A DNA stretch of 64,000 nucleotides, taken from NCBI RefSeq assembly GCF_052324685.1, contig NC_135218.1, forward strand, positions 12,416,858 through 12,480,857. Reading direction: 5' to 3'. A program made the translations under genes and the position numbers. Source of the DNA: Brachyhypopomus gauderio (Eukaryota; Chordata; Actinopteri; Gymnotiformes; Hypopomidae). The notes beneath the pieces are model-generated. The model was not told the origin of the DNA. It was given only the letters and a program-made list of their open reading frames with translations, and ran no database searches. Shown here piece after piece: positions 1-11,714 of the stretch (positions within the stretch are counted from its first letter, which is position 1; every line of letters starts with the position of its first letter).

Positions 1-194
1 TGGAATGTAACAGTGAAGTTGAAGTTTCATGGAGTTTCGTGGGCTGTGAAAGTGGTCTTCCTTTCTGTATCACTTACTGTAACCATATTAGCCATTTCTG
101 CTCGAATGTTATGCCATATTCTGCAATCAGCCATGTCACCATCAGCAATCCACTTGAATGGGTATTATGATGAAAGGTGAAAATGTTACTTTAG

Positions 195-2293
<2,099 letters not shown>

Positions 2294-2383
2294 GACATGT
2301 TTACATAGACACTAACATGCACTGTTTACTGAAAACAGATTTGCACACGCTATTTTTTACACCTTCTCTTCAACACACACCCA

Positions 2384-2430
<47 letters not shown>

Positions 2431-4568
2431 ATATCCACATACAACCTATACTACTTGATCATGTTGAAAACAGCTTCCCTGTCTGGTAAAAAATGGAAGT
2501 TTGTCCTATCTCAACACTTCACTCCACTCTCTCTCATTAATCACTTTTTCTGTTAGGTTTTGTTGCTTTATATTTTAATTTGCAAAGTCGACCTTGTAGT
2601 CTTAAGAATAATGCACTCAATGATGTACTGATTGGCTTACATGTATCTTAAATGTTAGAGATTACTTTGTTGTTAAGGTTTGTTGAGATTTATCTACTTT
2701 GTTATAGGGATTGCTACATTTAAGATGTATTCACCTAATTGTGTTTAAGGGTGCACTCAGTATTTTCTGAGGAAATGGCAGTTGATCACAAGGTAGACAG
2801 GGAGTTAAAATCGTCCATCAATCGTCCATGAAGCATCCTGATTTGTTGTCACCTAAATAAACAGTTGTCTATCAATCAACCATTTAAAGATAAATCTTAC
2901 AGATTATTATATAATTGTTACTCTCTTAACAATGTAGCCTGTATATTTAGTTTTTGGATTGTTATTAGATGCAGATATTTAAGACACTGATGAATTGACA
3001 CGTCTTTGTCTTCTTGTGGAGTTCCACTTACCCAGGAGAGTATATATTAATCATGTTAATGTCCTCTTTATTTACAGAAGCCAAAATGTTTTGCAGATTA
3101 AAATAATTAAATTATTTTATGGACAAACATCCAAATGTGATAATCTCTTGAATTTTTCATTGAAAATCTGGATTAAATTGGACCTTTAAATAAACTTTAA
3201 AAGTGAGATATATGGGGTCATATATGATTCATATATGTATGAATACAAAATATCGTACATGACCACCCAGAGTCCACTCAGGCAATGGAACATGGCCTGT
3301 TGTATATTTTCTTCTCGGTCCTGTTCTAGTCCTGCAGTGGGTGAGATTGTAGCAGGGTATGCATCGTAAGACACATTAAGCAGGGTAGCCTCCCTCCAAG
3401 AAGGAAACAATTTGAATTAATCACATGGGAGGGGAGATCATGTGATTATAAGACAGTGACACGAAGTAAAATGCCTTGGGCAAATTAGTTGTATCCTACA
3501 AGGAATAATCATATAACCAATAATTATTAAGCTATTGATGACCTAGTATATTTGCTATTGTTACTTATATTTCTAACAATTATTAAATATGATTGATAGT
3601 GTAAAAAAGCAAGAATATTGTGAAATAAAACTTACTGGAAGAAAATAAATGGTGGCGTAATAGCGTAAATTCAACAATGATTAACTTTCAAAACGGTAGC
3701 TATACGAACTGGATTACTGATAAACGTCTTTGGAATGTTTAACGAAGTGTAATCACTGCTTGTAATCTATCATATGAAATATGCATGGTATCAGTTGAAT
3801 AATCTAGGAAAGTTCGCGGTGCTCTGACGATTTACTTTGGTTTGGTTTATGTCCCCTAAACCGACACATAGGAAAATGGCTTCTCAGAGTACGCTGCTGT
3901 AATCAATGATTTTTGTGAGTTCTGTTTTTGGAACGGAAAAACCTCAGTTTCCTCGAATCTCCATTTAACAGATCTGGGTTTGTTAGGCTCGCTTTCTGGA
4001 CTACCTCTCAGAACCTAAAAAGAAAGTTTGCCAACATACCGCCACGCGAGGGCGTTTTATGTGTTAGTTTAGGGAAATTAAAATAAATATATCTCTTAGT
4101 TCTTTGATAAAACCATAAAACACAGCACAGTTTCAGGTTATTTACACCTTCAGTTTTAATCTGATTTTGAATACATAGTGTCTTTGTACCTAGGTTAATA
4201 TATTTTCTCGCTAAAAGTAGGTGCCCCCACCCGTCGCCGCATTGTACGCGAGGGGTGTGATCTTTTGTTTGGCTGTATTTTACAGAATTTCGTGTGCACA
4301 TGAACATTTTTGTGCAGAAACTTAGACAACATCGGTTGTACTTCCCACATCGTTTATATTAGGTCGTTATAGACTCTTATTTCATGAAATAACAAAGCTC
4401 AAACTACGCTCAAAAAACACAACTCCAGAAATGCCTCAGTCCCCCGTGTTGTTGTTCTCAATCACGTCCGCGTGTCGATGTTAAATTCGAAGCACAACAA
4501 CGTCTGGTAGACGCGAGCGCCACCGGAGCTGAGACAACCACAGCATCTCGTTAACGCACTGCTCAACC
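2294..4568. other. rab7a 3'UTR and rab7a/h1-10 intergenic DNA
   Basis: AT-rich DNA with no convincing open reading frame. Candidate rab7a poly(A) signals (AATAAA) occur near 2855 and 3188. A CTCF-like motif (ccgccacgcgagggcg) lies at 4039-4054, about 520 bases before the h1-10 start. No TATA box is obvious at a fixed distance from the h1-10 ATG. I saw no transposon here. Confidence 0.6.
2388..2427 (+). repeat. (CA)n microsatellite in rab7a 3'UTR
   Basis: A pure CA tract about 95 bases after the rab7a stop codon, so it should be transcribed as part of the 3'UTR. Confidence 0.9.
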
Positions 4569-5177
4569 ATGTCTGCTCAGGTCGAGGAGACGGTACCAGC
4601 CTCCGACACAGCGGCGGCCAAAAGGAAAAGGGCTCCCACCAGTAAAGCCAAACCAGCAGCAAAGACGGCCTCGCCAGCGAAAAAGAAGAAAAAGAAGAGC
4701 AAGGGCCCTGGAAAATACAGCAAGCTGGTAATTGAAGCTATCCGGACCTTGGGGGATAAAAATGGATCGTCCCTTTTTAAAATATATAACGAGGCAAAGA
4801 AAGTTAGCTGGTTTGATCAGCAGAACGGTCGGATGTACTTGCGGTACTCCATCCGGGCGCTGCTTTTGAACGACACGCTCGTCCAGGTGAAGGGGCTCGG
4901 CGCCAACGGCTCATTCAAACTGAACAAGAAGAAATTCGAGACTAAGACGAAGAAAAAGAGTCCCGCAAAGCCAACCAAGACTGCGACACCGGCCAAAAAG
5001 CCAGCCAAAAAGACTGTGGAGAAAAAGAAAAGCGTGAAGAGCACAAAGAAAGCAAAGTCAGCGACACCTGCCACTAAGAAAATTGCCAAGCCGAAGAAGG
5101 CAGCCAAAAAGCCAAAAGCCGTTGCGAAGAAGCCAAGCAAGACTAAGAAATCTAAGCCGACAAAAAAGACTGTTTAA
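4569..5177 (+). CDS. h1-10: Linker histone H1.10 (H1X-type), intronless
   Basis: A single exon encodes 202 residues. Residues 1-45 are a short Ala/Lys/Pro-rich tail. The winged-helix globular domain runs from about residue 47 ([14 protein letters not shown]) to about 125 ([11 protein letters not shown]). The remainder is a Lys/Ala/Pro/Thr-rich C-terminal tail. The globular domain carries the H1X-specific stretch [20 protein letters not shown], which replication-dependent H1 proteins lack, and no classical histone 3' stem-loop follows the stop. AATAAA signals near 5482 and 5505 suggest a polyadenylated, replication-independent mRNA. H1.10 binds linker DNA at the nucleosome dyad and compacts chromatin. 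It follows rab7a as in human 3q21, which supports orthology. The upstream context ccATGT gives no reason to prefer another start. Confidence 0.93.
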   Translation: MSAQVEETVPASDTAAAKRKRAPTSKAKPAAKTASPAKKKKKKSKGPGKYSKLVIEAIRTLGDKNGSSLFKIYNEAKKVSWFDQQNGRMYLRYSIRALLLNDTLVQVKGLGANGSFKLNKKKFETKTKKKSPAKPTKTATPAKKPAKKTVEKKKSVKSTKKAKSATPATKKIAKPKKAAKKPKAVAKKPSKTKKSKPTKKTV

Positions 5178-6535
5178 GACTCTTAAAGCCTGTTTTTCAT
5201 AAATGCTGCAGACTAAATACTGTACAGTAACGCTTGTTCGTTTCCCTTCTACGATAATCCTTTAATATACGATGTAAATAGAGATGTTATATAGCCTAGA
5301 GTTAATTTATCAAAATGTGTTGGCTTTTTTCGATCTAAGCCTAGCTATTTGTTTTCCTGTTATATCCAAGTTTAAATAACCAATACACGCTAACATTTTG
5401 CTCTTGGGTTCCAGTTGATGTTTTGTATACTGTTTAGTTTTGTCTACCTTTACCGCCATTCTGTTGACATGCTTATGGCAAAATAAAAGCATACTTGCTT
5501 CACAATAAAAGTATAAATGAAAATGTTTTTGTATGCAATATTTTCTCAGTCATATTTCGAATCTCAAAAGCTGTGCTGTTAAAGTTACTTATCTAACTCC
5601 TTTAGGTATTCAGGTGTTGATTTGACATATTCATGACATATATCAGGTTTGATGTAGACATCTGGCTTCTGTCCTATTTTAAATACTGTGCCAAACTAGA
5701 TGTAAAGACTATTTATGACTAATTTAAGTTTTCCCCCTTTCCTCTACGTTTCTCAGGATAGTAACTTAGAACCTTACCATCTACTCATGTAGAGTTTTAA
5801 CCTTCAAAAATGTCTAGTCTAAAATCTTATTGGTTTAATAACAGCAGTATACTACAATATTCTAAATGTTTAACCAAAACTAATTGCCACATTACTGTTA
5901 GGTAGCTGCACATGTCACATTTTTATTATATACACAAGTACTTTTCTATATAGATTTTAATTCTGTTTAATCATTTTTTTAGCAAATGGGCCTATTCAAA
6001 TGTGGGGATATGAAATAAATTAATATTTAAAAAATGTAACTAATAAACTATGTTCAAAATTTCCATAAATAAACTATGCAAATAAATACTTGTCACACAA
6101 CGTTTTGAAATATATTTATTTATTTTCTCTTTTTTCGAGAGTTTCAGATTTTTTTCAGCTTACACCTGGAAATTTGCCTTTTGGGGTTTGTTATGTCCTA
6201 TTTATATCCTTTAAAAATACAACCTTTTCGGTTCTTGTTTTATTTCCGGGTTTTCTGTGTTATACTTATTTATTGATTTAAGCTACGGTTATATTTCAGT
6301 ATGTAAATGCTTAAAATATATTTGAAGTAGTTTGATTTCACATGAGTGTGTTGCGATAAAGAATTTAGTGCTTCTTTCATTAATTAACCTTTCTGTTTTC
6401 TAAGACACCACCCCACTACACTATGCTAGATGGTATCACCAGAGAATTTCTAGAAAGGAGAATCACCACTATGTATTTCACTATGTAATGCGCCCGTGAC
6501 GAAAAATTAAAATACGTTCCCATTACTTGTTAAAT
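5178..6535. other. h1-10 3'UTR and following intergenic DNA
   Basis: AT-rich sequence with two AATAAA hexamers (near 5482 and 5505) that probably end the h1-10 mRNA. After about 5550 I see no coding potential, no recognisable repeat family and no tandem array. Confidence 0.55.
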
Positions 6536-6806
6536 ATTATCCTTTAATTTTGGAAAGTAGATGTATTACACCAATATATCAAAGAAAACCTGTACTTTGC
6601 ATTTTCTCTACAGCAAGCGGGGTTTTGGGCAGTAGGACGCTAGCATTTCAGGTACCGAGTGGTGAGCTGACGCTGGAGAAGCAAATATGCTAGCTTCTTA
6701 TTGCCCCAAACCCGTTTGCTGTAGTAAAAATTAAATAGGCAAAGTAGGTATTACTTTATATATTTAGTGTAATACAAGCGTTTACTTCCCAACATTAAAG
6801 GAAAAT
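6536..6806. repeat. Long imperfect palindrome (fold-back element)
   Basis: The left arm, about 6536-6654, is the reverse complement of the right arm, about 6687-6806, with scattered mismatches. For example ctacagcaagcggggttttg on the left pairs with the complement of the stretch ending cccgtttgctgtag on the right. Both arms continue outward through matched tracts (gtattacacca with tagtgtaatac; cctttaat with attaaagg). The loop is about 32 bases. Arms of about 115 bases are much longer than any protein site. A MITE-like fold-back transposon is the simplest explanation, but I could not identify terminal motifs or a target duplication. It lies between h1-10 and the arpc4 promoter. Confidence 0.85.
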
Positions 6807-6879
6807 CTGGCTGAGTGGCCAGAAGCTATTTTAATTTCTCGTTTTCAGCAGTTCAGCTCCATTCATCACATTAATTGAG

Positions 6880-7044
6880 AACTCTGGCGCCCTCTGGCGG
6901 TTCGCAGCAGGAACAGGAAGTGGGCGGGTTCCTCGTCAGCGGCTCGTATCACCCAAAGAATGGCGAGGATCACGGAAGTCACTCGATGTATGTATCAGCT
7001 AGTTAGCATTTCCGTCTTCTCACCCAAACGCTGCACACAGAGAA
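6880..7044 (+). promoter_or_regulatory. Probable arpc4 promoter with CTCF-like and Ets/GC motifs
   Basis: This GC-richer stretch directly precedes the arpc4 start codon. It holds a near-consensus CTCF core on the minus strand (6885-6900, reading CCGCCAGAGGGCGCCA), then an Ets-like aggaagtg next to a GC box gggcggg at about 6914-6930, and a second cggaagt near 6974. No TATA box is evident, which fits a TATA-less housekeeping promoter. Assignment rests on motif content and position only. Confidence 0.5.
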
Positions 7045-7827
7045 ATGGTAAGAGAGTCAACACTTCCAAAAAAGATGCAAAGAATAATATATGTATATAT
7101 TATTATTTTTTGCATTTATATTGTAACGGCATTCGCTAAGCTCGGTTTATTGTTTGGAAGCGCCAAGGCGCGTTTATCCAATAGAAATGTTACTAGCAAG
7201 CTATCAATCTTGCTAATACATCCCCACCCAATGTAGGTTAGCTGTCTAGTATTTTCACGGAGTTTACTTCGACAGTAATAATAATAGTTTGACAGTTAGT
7301 TGGCTAGACACGCTAGCTAGTTTGCATTTGTCTGATTTGTCTACGTCTATACTTTGTTAGCTTGTGTGTGTGTGTGTATGTGTGTGCGCGCGCGCGCGGG
7401 CGCGTTTGTAAGGGAGAGAGATTGTATTTAAAAAAAGTCACACATAGCCTACACACACTTGTAATGAATAGGTTGCATATTTTGACATATATTTGTGTGA
7501 TGCCCAGTCTAGTACACTAACTATTAACATTAACTACCAGTAAGCATTCACTCTGAAATGTGGCAGATTTGCTGCAATAAACATGAAATATTTCACAATG
7601 AATTTCTACTTGCTACTCAGATAACGGCTTAATATTTGATGCACCCAGTAACTAAAGGTACTGCTAAATAGTATTGTGTGAGGGTTTAGAAGGACTGTGG
7701 AGTAGAGTATTTCAAGAATTCCCTTACAGGTTCAGACCTGTGTAAAGTGAATGAGGTGGAGGTGAATTTAGTCATCTTCTGTAAATTACCGTACAGCGGT
7801 ACGTCACACAAGTCAAGAACGTATATA

Positions 7828-7861
<34 letters not shown>

Positions 7862-9492
7862 CACATACAGGCTTCTTTTGTCTGGCTTCTCCCACTCATG
7901 TCCCTCTGGCTCTGCAGACGGCAACTCTACGTCCATACCTGAATGCAGTACGTGCTACGCTGCAGGCAGCTCTCTGTCTGGAGAACTTCTCCTCACAGGT
8001 GGTTGAGCGCCACAACAAACCTGAGGTAGAAGTCAGGTAAGTGTATTTATGTGCATATTTTAACCTGAAAAATGCATACTCTAAATCTATTTAGCTTTTT
8101 TTTTACATGTCATATATGTGTGCTCTTACCAGAACCAATTCCTTATATAAAGAGATAGCATACTGTACTTTAGTAATATAAAGAAACACAGTGGAGATTT
8201 CTAGAATTATATGAGGTGTTTATGTAATTGTTCTCACTTGAACTGTTTAGTGGTGTGAAATTTCTCATGAATAACAGTTACAGCAGCTTTATGTGTGTGA
8301 TTCAACAGGAGCAGTAAAGAACTGTTGCTCCAGCCTGTTGTGATTAGCAGGAATGATAAAGAGAAGGTCCTCATAGAAGGTTCTATCAACTCTGTGCGTG
8401 TCAGCATCGCAGTGAAACAGGTATAGTCAGGCCGTCCCGCCTCTGCTTAATATTCTCTGTGCCTTTGTTTCTTCGGCTTTGCACATTTACACTTGAAACG
8501 GCAGTACTGAAGATTTGGTTAGCCATTATAGCTTTTAAATCTTGACTGATTCCCTCTAGGCCGATGAGATTGAGAAGATTCTGTGTCACAAGTTCATGCG
8601 CTTCATGATGATGAGAGCAGAGAGCTTTTTTATTCTGCGACGAAAACCTGTGGAGGTGAGAGATGTTTGAAGGATGAGGAGGGTGGAAAAACGGGAAGTA
8701 GCAGTTAGAAGTAATGCCAAGTTAAAGTCTGTTAAAGAGTGGAAATTTGTTATTCTTTATCTCCTTGGTCAGTGGTTAGTTTCTTACAAAGTCCTTATGT
8801 TTTTTGCATTTTTTCATAAAGGTTTTATGTTAGGGAACCTAAAATATTTGCAAAGGAATAAGAACAAAAAAAAGAATGAAAAGCTATGAAAACTATGACC
8901 AAGTGTAGCTATAGCAGACGTTTGGAATGACATCATCTGCATTGTCAAAATAACATGAAACCATAAGGAACACTGTGGAACCTCAAAATCAAAGGGAGAT
9001 TATAATGCCACATGTTTTAATGACCGTGCACCCATGCTCCTGTTGCTGCTCCCCTTTCTCTCTTCAGGGCTATGACATCAGCTTCCTCATTACTAACGTC
9101 CACACGGAGCAGATGTATAAGCACAAGTTGGTTGATTTCGTCATCCATTTTATGGAGGAGATTGATAAGGAAATCAGCGAAATGAAACTGTCAGTTAACG
9201 CGAGGGCCAGAATAGTGGCTGAAGAGTTCCTCAAAAACGTGAGTCTTATTGGTGCTCCACCACAAACACGCAAAATACCCTTTCACTACATCTCATGGTA
9301 AAAGCACAGGCGATTTTGCTATTTTTATTTTGTTTTGTCTTTTTTTGGTTTTTTTTAAATGACCGAACACAAAGTTGCATTCGTTAATAACAGTGCTGGC
9401 TCTCGGTTGATGTTACACAACCCGGTGTGTGTTGCATTTATACTGGAATGGACTAACAATACCTCAATTTCCTCTTTTCAAATCAGTTTTAA
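7045..9492 (+). CDS. arpc4: Arp2/3 complex subunit 4 (ARPC4, p20-Arc)
   Basis: Coding exons 7045-7047, 7918-8036, 8309-8420, 8560-8655, 9068-9238 and 9487-9492 join in phase to give 168 residues, exactly the length of mammalian ARPC4. It starts [17 protein letters not shown] and ends in KNF. The first coding exon contributes only the ATG, directly followed by GTAAGA. The last contributes only Phe and the stop. Both features are unmistakable because the exon 2 acceptor places ACG GCA ACT first. The conserved segments [20 protein letters not shown] and [12 protein letters not shown] are present. ArpC4 pairs with ArpC2 to form the core of the Arp2/3 complex, which nucleates branched actin filaments. 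An ATG at 6960 in a different frame could act as an overlapping upstream ORF. Poly(A) candidates lie near 10320. Confidence 0.96.
7369..7400 (+). repeat. (GT)n/(GC)n microsatellite in arpc4 intron 1
   Basis: Alternating purine-pyrimidine tract, GT repeats passing into GCGCGCGC and then cgggcgcg. Such sequence can adopt Z-DNA. It lies in the first arpc4 intron. Confidence 0.8.
7829..7866 (+). repeat. (TG/TA)n microsatellite in arpc4 intron 1
   Basis: Mixed GT and TA dinucleotides ending about 50 bases before the acceptor of arpc4 exon 2. Confidence 0.8.
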
Positions 9493-10984
9493 GGAAGTGC
9501 CCAAATTCCTTGAGCAAACAGCCAATACTCACTTCACCACGATCAACAGAAACATGGGTAGAAGATTTGGGCCCAAAGAGAGGGTGGAGCTTCAGAGAGT
9601 AAACAGGAGGAAATGTGGTGTGAACAGCCAATCAGCATAGAGCGCCACCAATTGGGGGACCAACTGGAAAGAGGGTGTATGCCCTCTACCACAGGACTGA
9701 ATTCACAGTATTGCAGTGATGTAATACAGGAGCACTAATGGAATTCAATAACAGCAATTAGACTTTGTATTTCTCTCTCTGCTGTTCAACTCTGACTCTA
9801 CTTAAAAAAAATTTTCCAATTAATTCTCTTGTGCCAACTTGCTTCAAAGCCTCTTCTAGTTTATTCCACCCTACACTCTTTTCTGTTAGAAATATTTAAC
9901 ATTTGCATTTTGTGCTACTCTGCATAACATCTCCTAACTCCTGCAGTGCATTGGTCTCTATCCATTGTTGTGCTCACAACATTGCTATATTTGAATTTTC
10001 CTAAATTTTAAACCATGCTCATTAATATTGATACATTCATACATGCTGAATATGCATAGGTCCATCATTCTTTTCTCTTGCCTCTGAACAAACCCCAGTT
10101 ATTTTTATTTGGGGGGGAGGTTCACAGAAAAAGGCCTATCAACGTTTATGAGCGTGAAGGAAATTTTCAATTGAAGTTCCAATAATGTAAACTGTTTAAA
10201 AAAAAAAAAATATATGTATGCATAAAGACATTTTCATTTTTTTAGTTTTGATGCAGTTCATGAAGTCCTGACACACATGGATCGCACAGACGTTAGTGTT
10301 GACATAGAATTATGAGTTATAATAAATTCCTTTATTGGTTTCATCCATTATGTCTTCTGTGTTTTCTGAGTTTAATCTTTGTGACTTTTCTTTCCAAACT
10401 TTGCCCTTCAAATGTCATTTAAGCATTTTTCTTTTTTGGATTAGTGATACAAAGTTAATGACCTAAAATTCCAAAAAGACCACAGGCTGCCTGTCCACAT
10501 AATTTTGACAGGTCAAAATTTCACTGTATGAAGACTGTAAGCTCCAGGGAAAGATGTAATGCCGGCTGTGTATGGTCATTGTTTAAATTCACTTAGAACT
10601 AATGACTGTGAGAAATGATAAGCGGCTTTTAATATGAATGTGTGTAATATAAATATCAACAATAATAACACATTGACACATTGTAGTATGCATATCAAAC
10701 ACCGGATATTCACATAACTCCCATCAGCAGAATATCAGGTACCTCGGTGTCTGGCAACTTTGCTGTGGCCATGTAAACTAGTGTTCTGATAAGCTCTATT
10801 CTCCAAAACCTTCCTGTACATTTTGAGTGGACAGTTGAACATGTGGCTATCCAGTCCTAATAAGACCATACTGTGATCTACAAAAATCACCAGTCACATA
10901 TTATGAGGACCGATTTAATCAATGTGCAAAGATCTTTGCGTAGTTGTATAGTATTTCCTTCCCAAGTGAAATCCAAGTGTAACC
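9493..10984. other. arpc4 3'UTR and following intergenic DNA
   Basis: This follows the arpc4 stop. An ataataaattcc signal near 10319 is a plausible poly(A) site, giving a 3'UTR of about 0.8 kb. Beyond it the sequence is AT-rich with no gene or recognisable element. Confidence 0.5.
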
Positions 10985-11037
10985 ACATTTACATTTACGG
11001 CATTTAGCAGATGCTCTTATCCAAAGCGACTTACAAA
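10985..11037 (-). repeat. Copy of the shared SINE/LINE tail module, reverse orientation
   Basis: The stretch catttacggcatttagcaga and the following tcttatccaaagcgactta are the reverse complement of the tail of the SINE at 1158-1361, with a few substitutions. The sequence after 11037 is not the tRNA-like SINE body, so this copy belongs to another repeat family that carries the same tail, or it is a heavily altered SINE. Its left limit, up to about 11410, is uncertain. Confidence 0.65.
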
Positions 11038-11422
11038 GTGCTTTGCATCCGATCACAGAATTCATCCTAGGAAATAGTATGGATAGGCCAGAATTCAAGA
11101 TACCATTGAGTCAGACTACTACTAAACTACAGGAGTCAATGTCATTACCTAGTGGTTTGCAAGTTAGACATTTGCCAAGAAGCACAAATAACCATAAACA
11201 GACATACAATTTAAGAACAACGGCAAGTGGTATCTTGGTATCTCTTGCAAGGTCCGCTGCTGTGAAGAAACCATATTTAAGTCATTGGGTAAAAATAGTT
11301 TAAAGGAAGAAAATGTACAGTTGTCCAGGTACATGATAAATGTGTGGCAACCAGACCAAAGAGCCCAGCTCCACAGCATAGCTGCCATACTGCACATCCC
11401 ACCTTCCTACAATACCCTACAC

Positions 11423-11706
11423 CAGGGGTACTCAAATAGAAATGATGACGGGCCACATTTTATTTTTTCAATCACTGACGGGGCCGGTTATGGGGGGGGT
11501 GCTAGTGAACGTAAACTGTCGACGGGGGGTGAACGCATTTGGGCGTCTGCTACCTGTTTGTTGTTGCCATAAAGGCAATCCCCGGCATCGTCTTGAGATC
11601 GCGGTGCGCGATTGAATAAAAAAGATTCCTAAAAAAAAAACACTTTTCAAAACAGCTCGCGGGCCAGAAATAGATAGGCCCGCGGGCCGCTGTTTGAGTA
11701 TGGGGG
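11423..11706. mobile_element. Non-autonomous hAT transposon (MITE) with 8-bp target duplication
   Basis: The element is flanked on both sides by the 8-bp duplication ccctacac (11415-11422 and 11707-11714). It begins caggggtactcaaat and ends tttgagtatggggg, so the termini share an inverted TACTCAAA core typical of hAT (Charlie-like) elements. GC-rich subterminal blocks (gacgggccac, gcccgcgggccgc) also fit that group. At 284 bp with no transposase it is non-autonomous. The perfect duplication suggests a fairly recent insertion. Confidence 0.88.
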
Positions 11707-11714
11707 CCCTACAC

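Noticed and set aside
4817-5140. A 107-codon frame antisense to h1-10
   Set aside because: It is a shadow of the Lys/Ala-rich histone tail and gives an artificial Phe/Leu-rich peptide.
5178-5260. Histone 3' stem-loop after h1-10
   Set aside because: No GGYTYTTYTCARARCC-type hairpin is present; the gene instead has AATAAA signals, as expected for H1.10.
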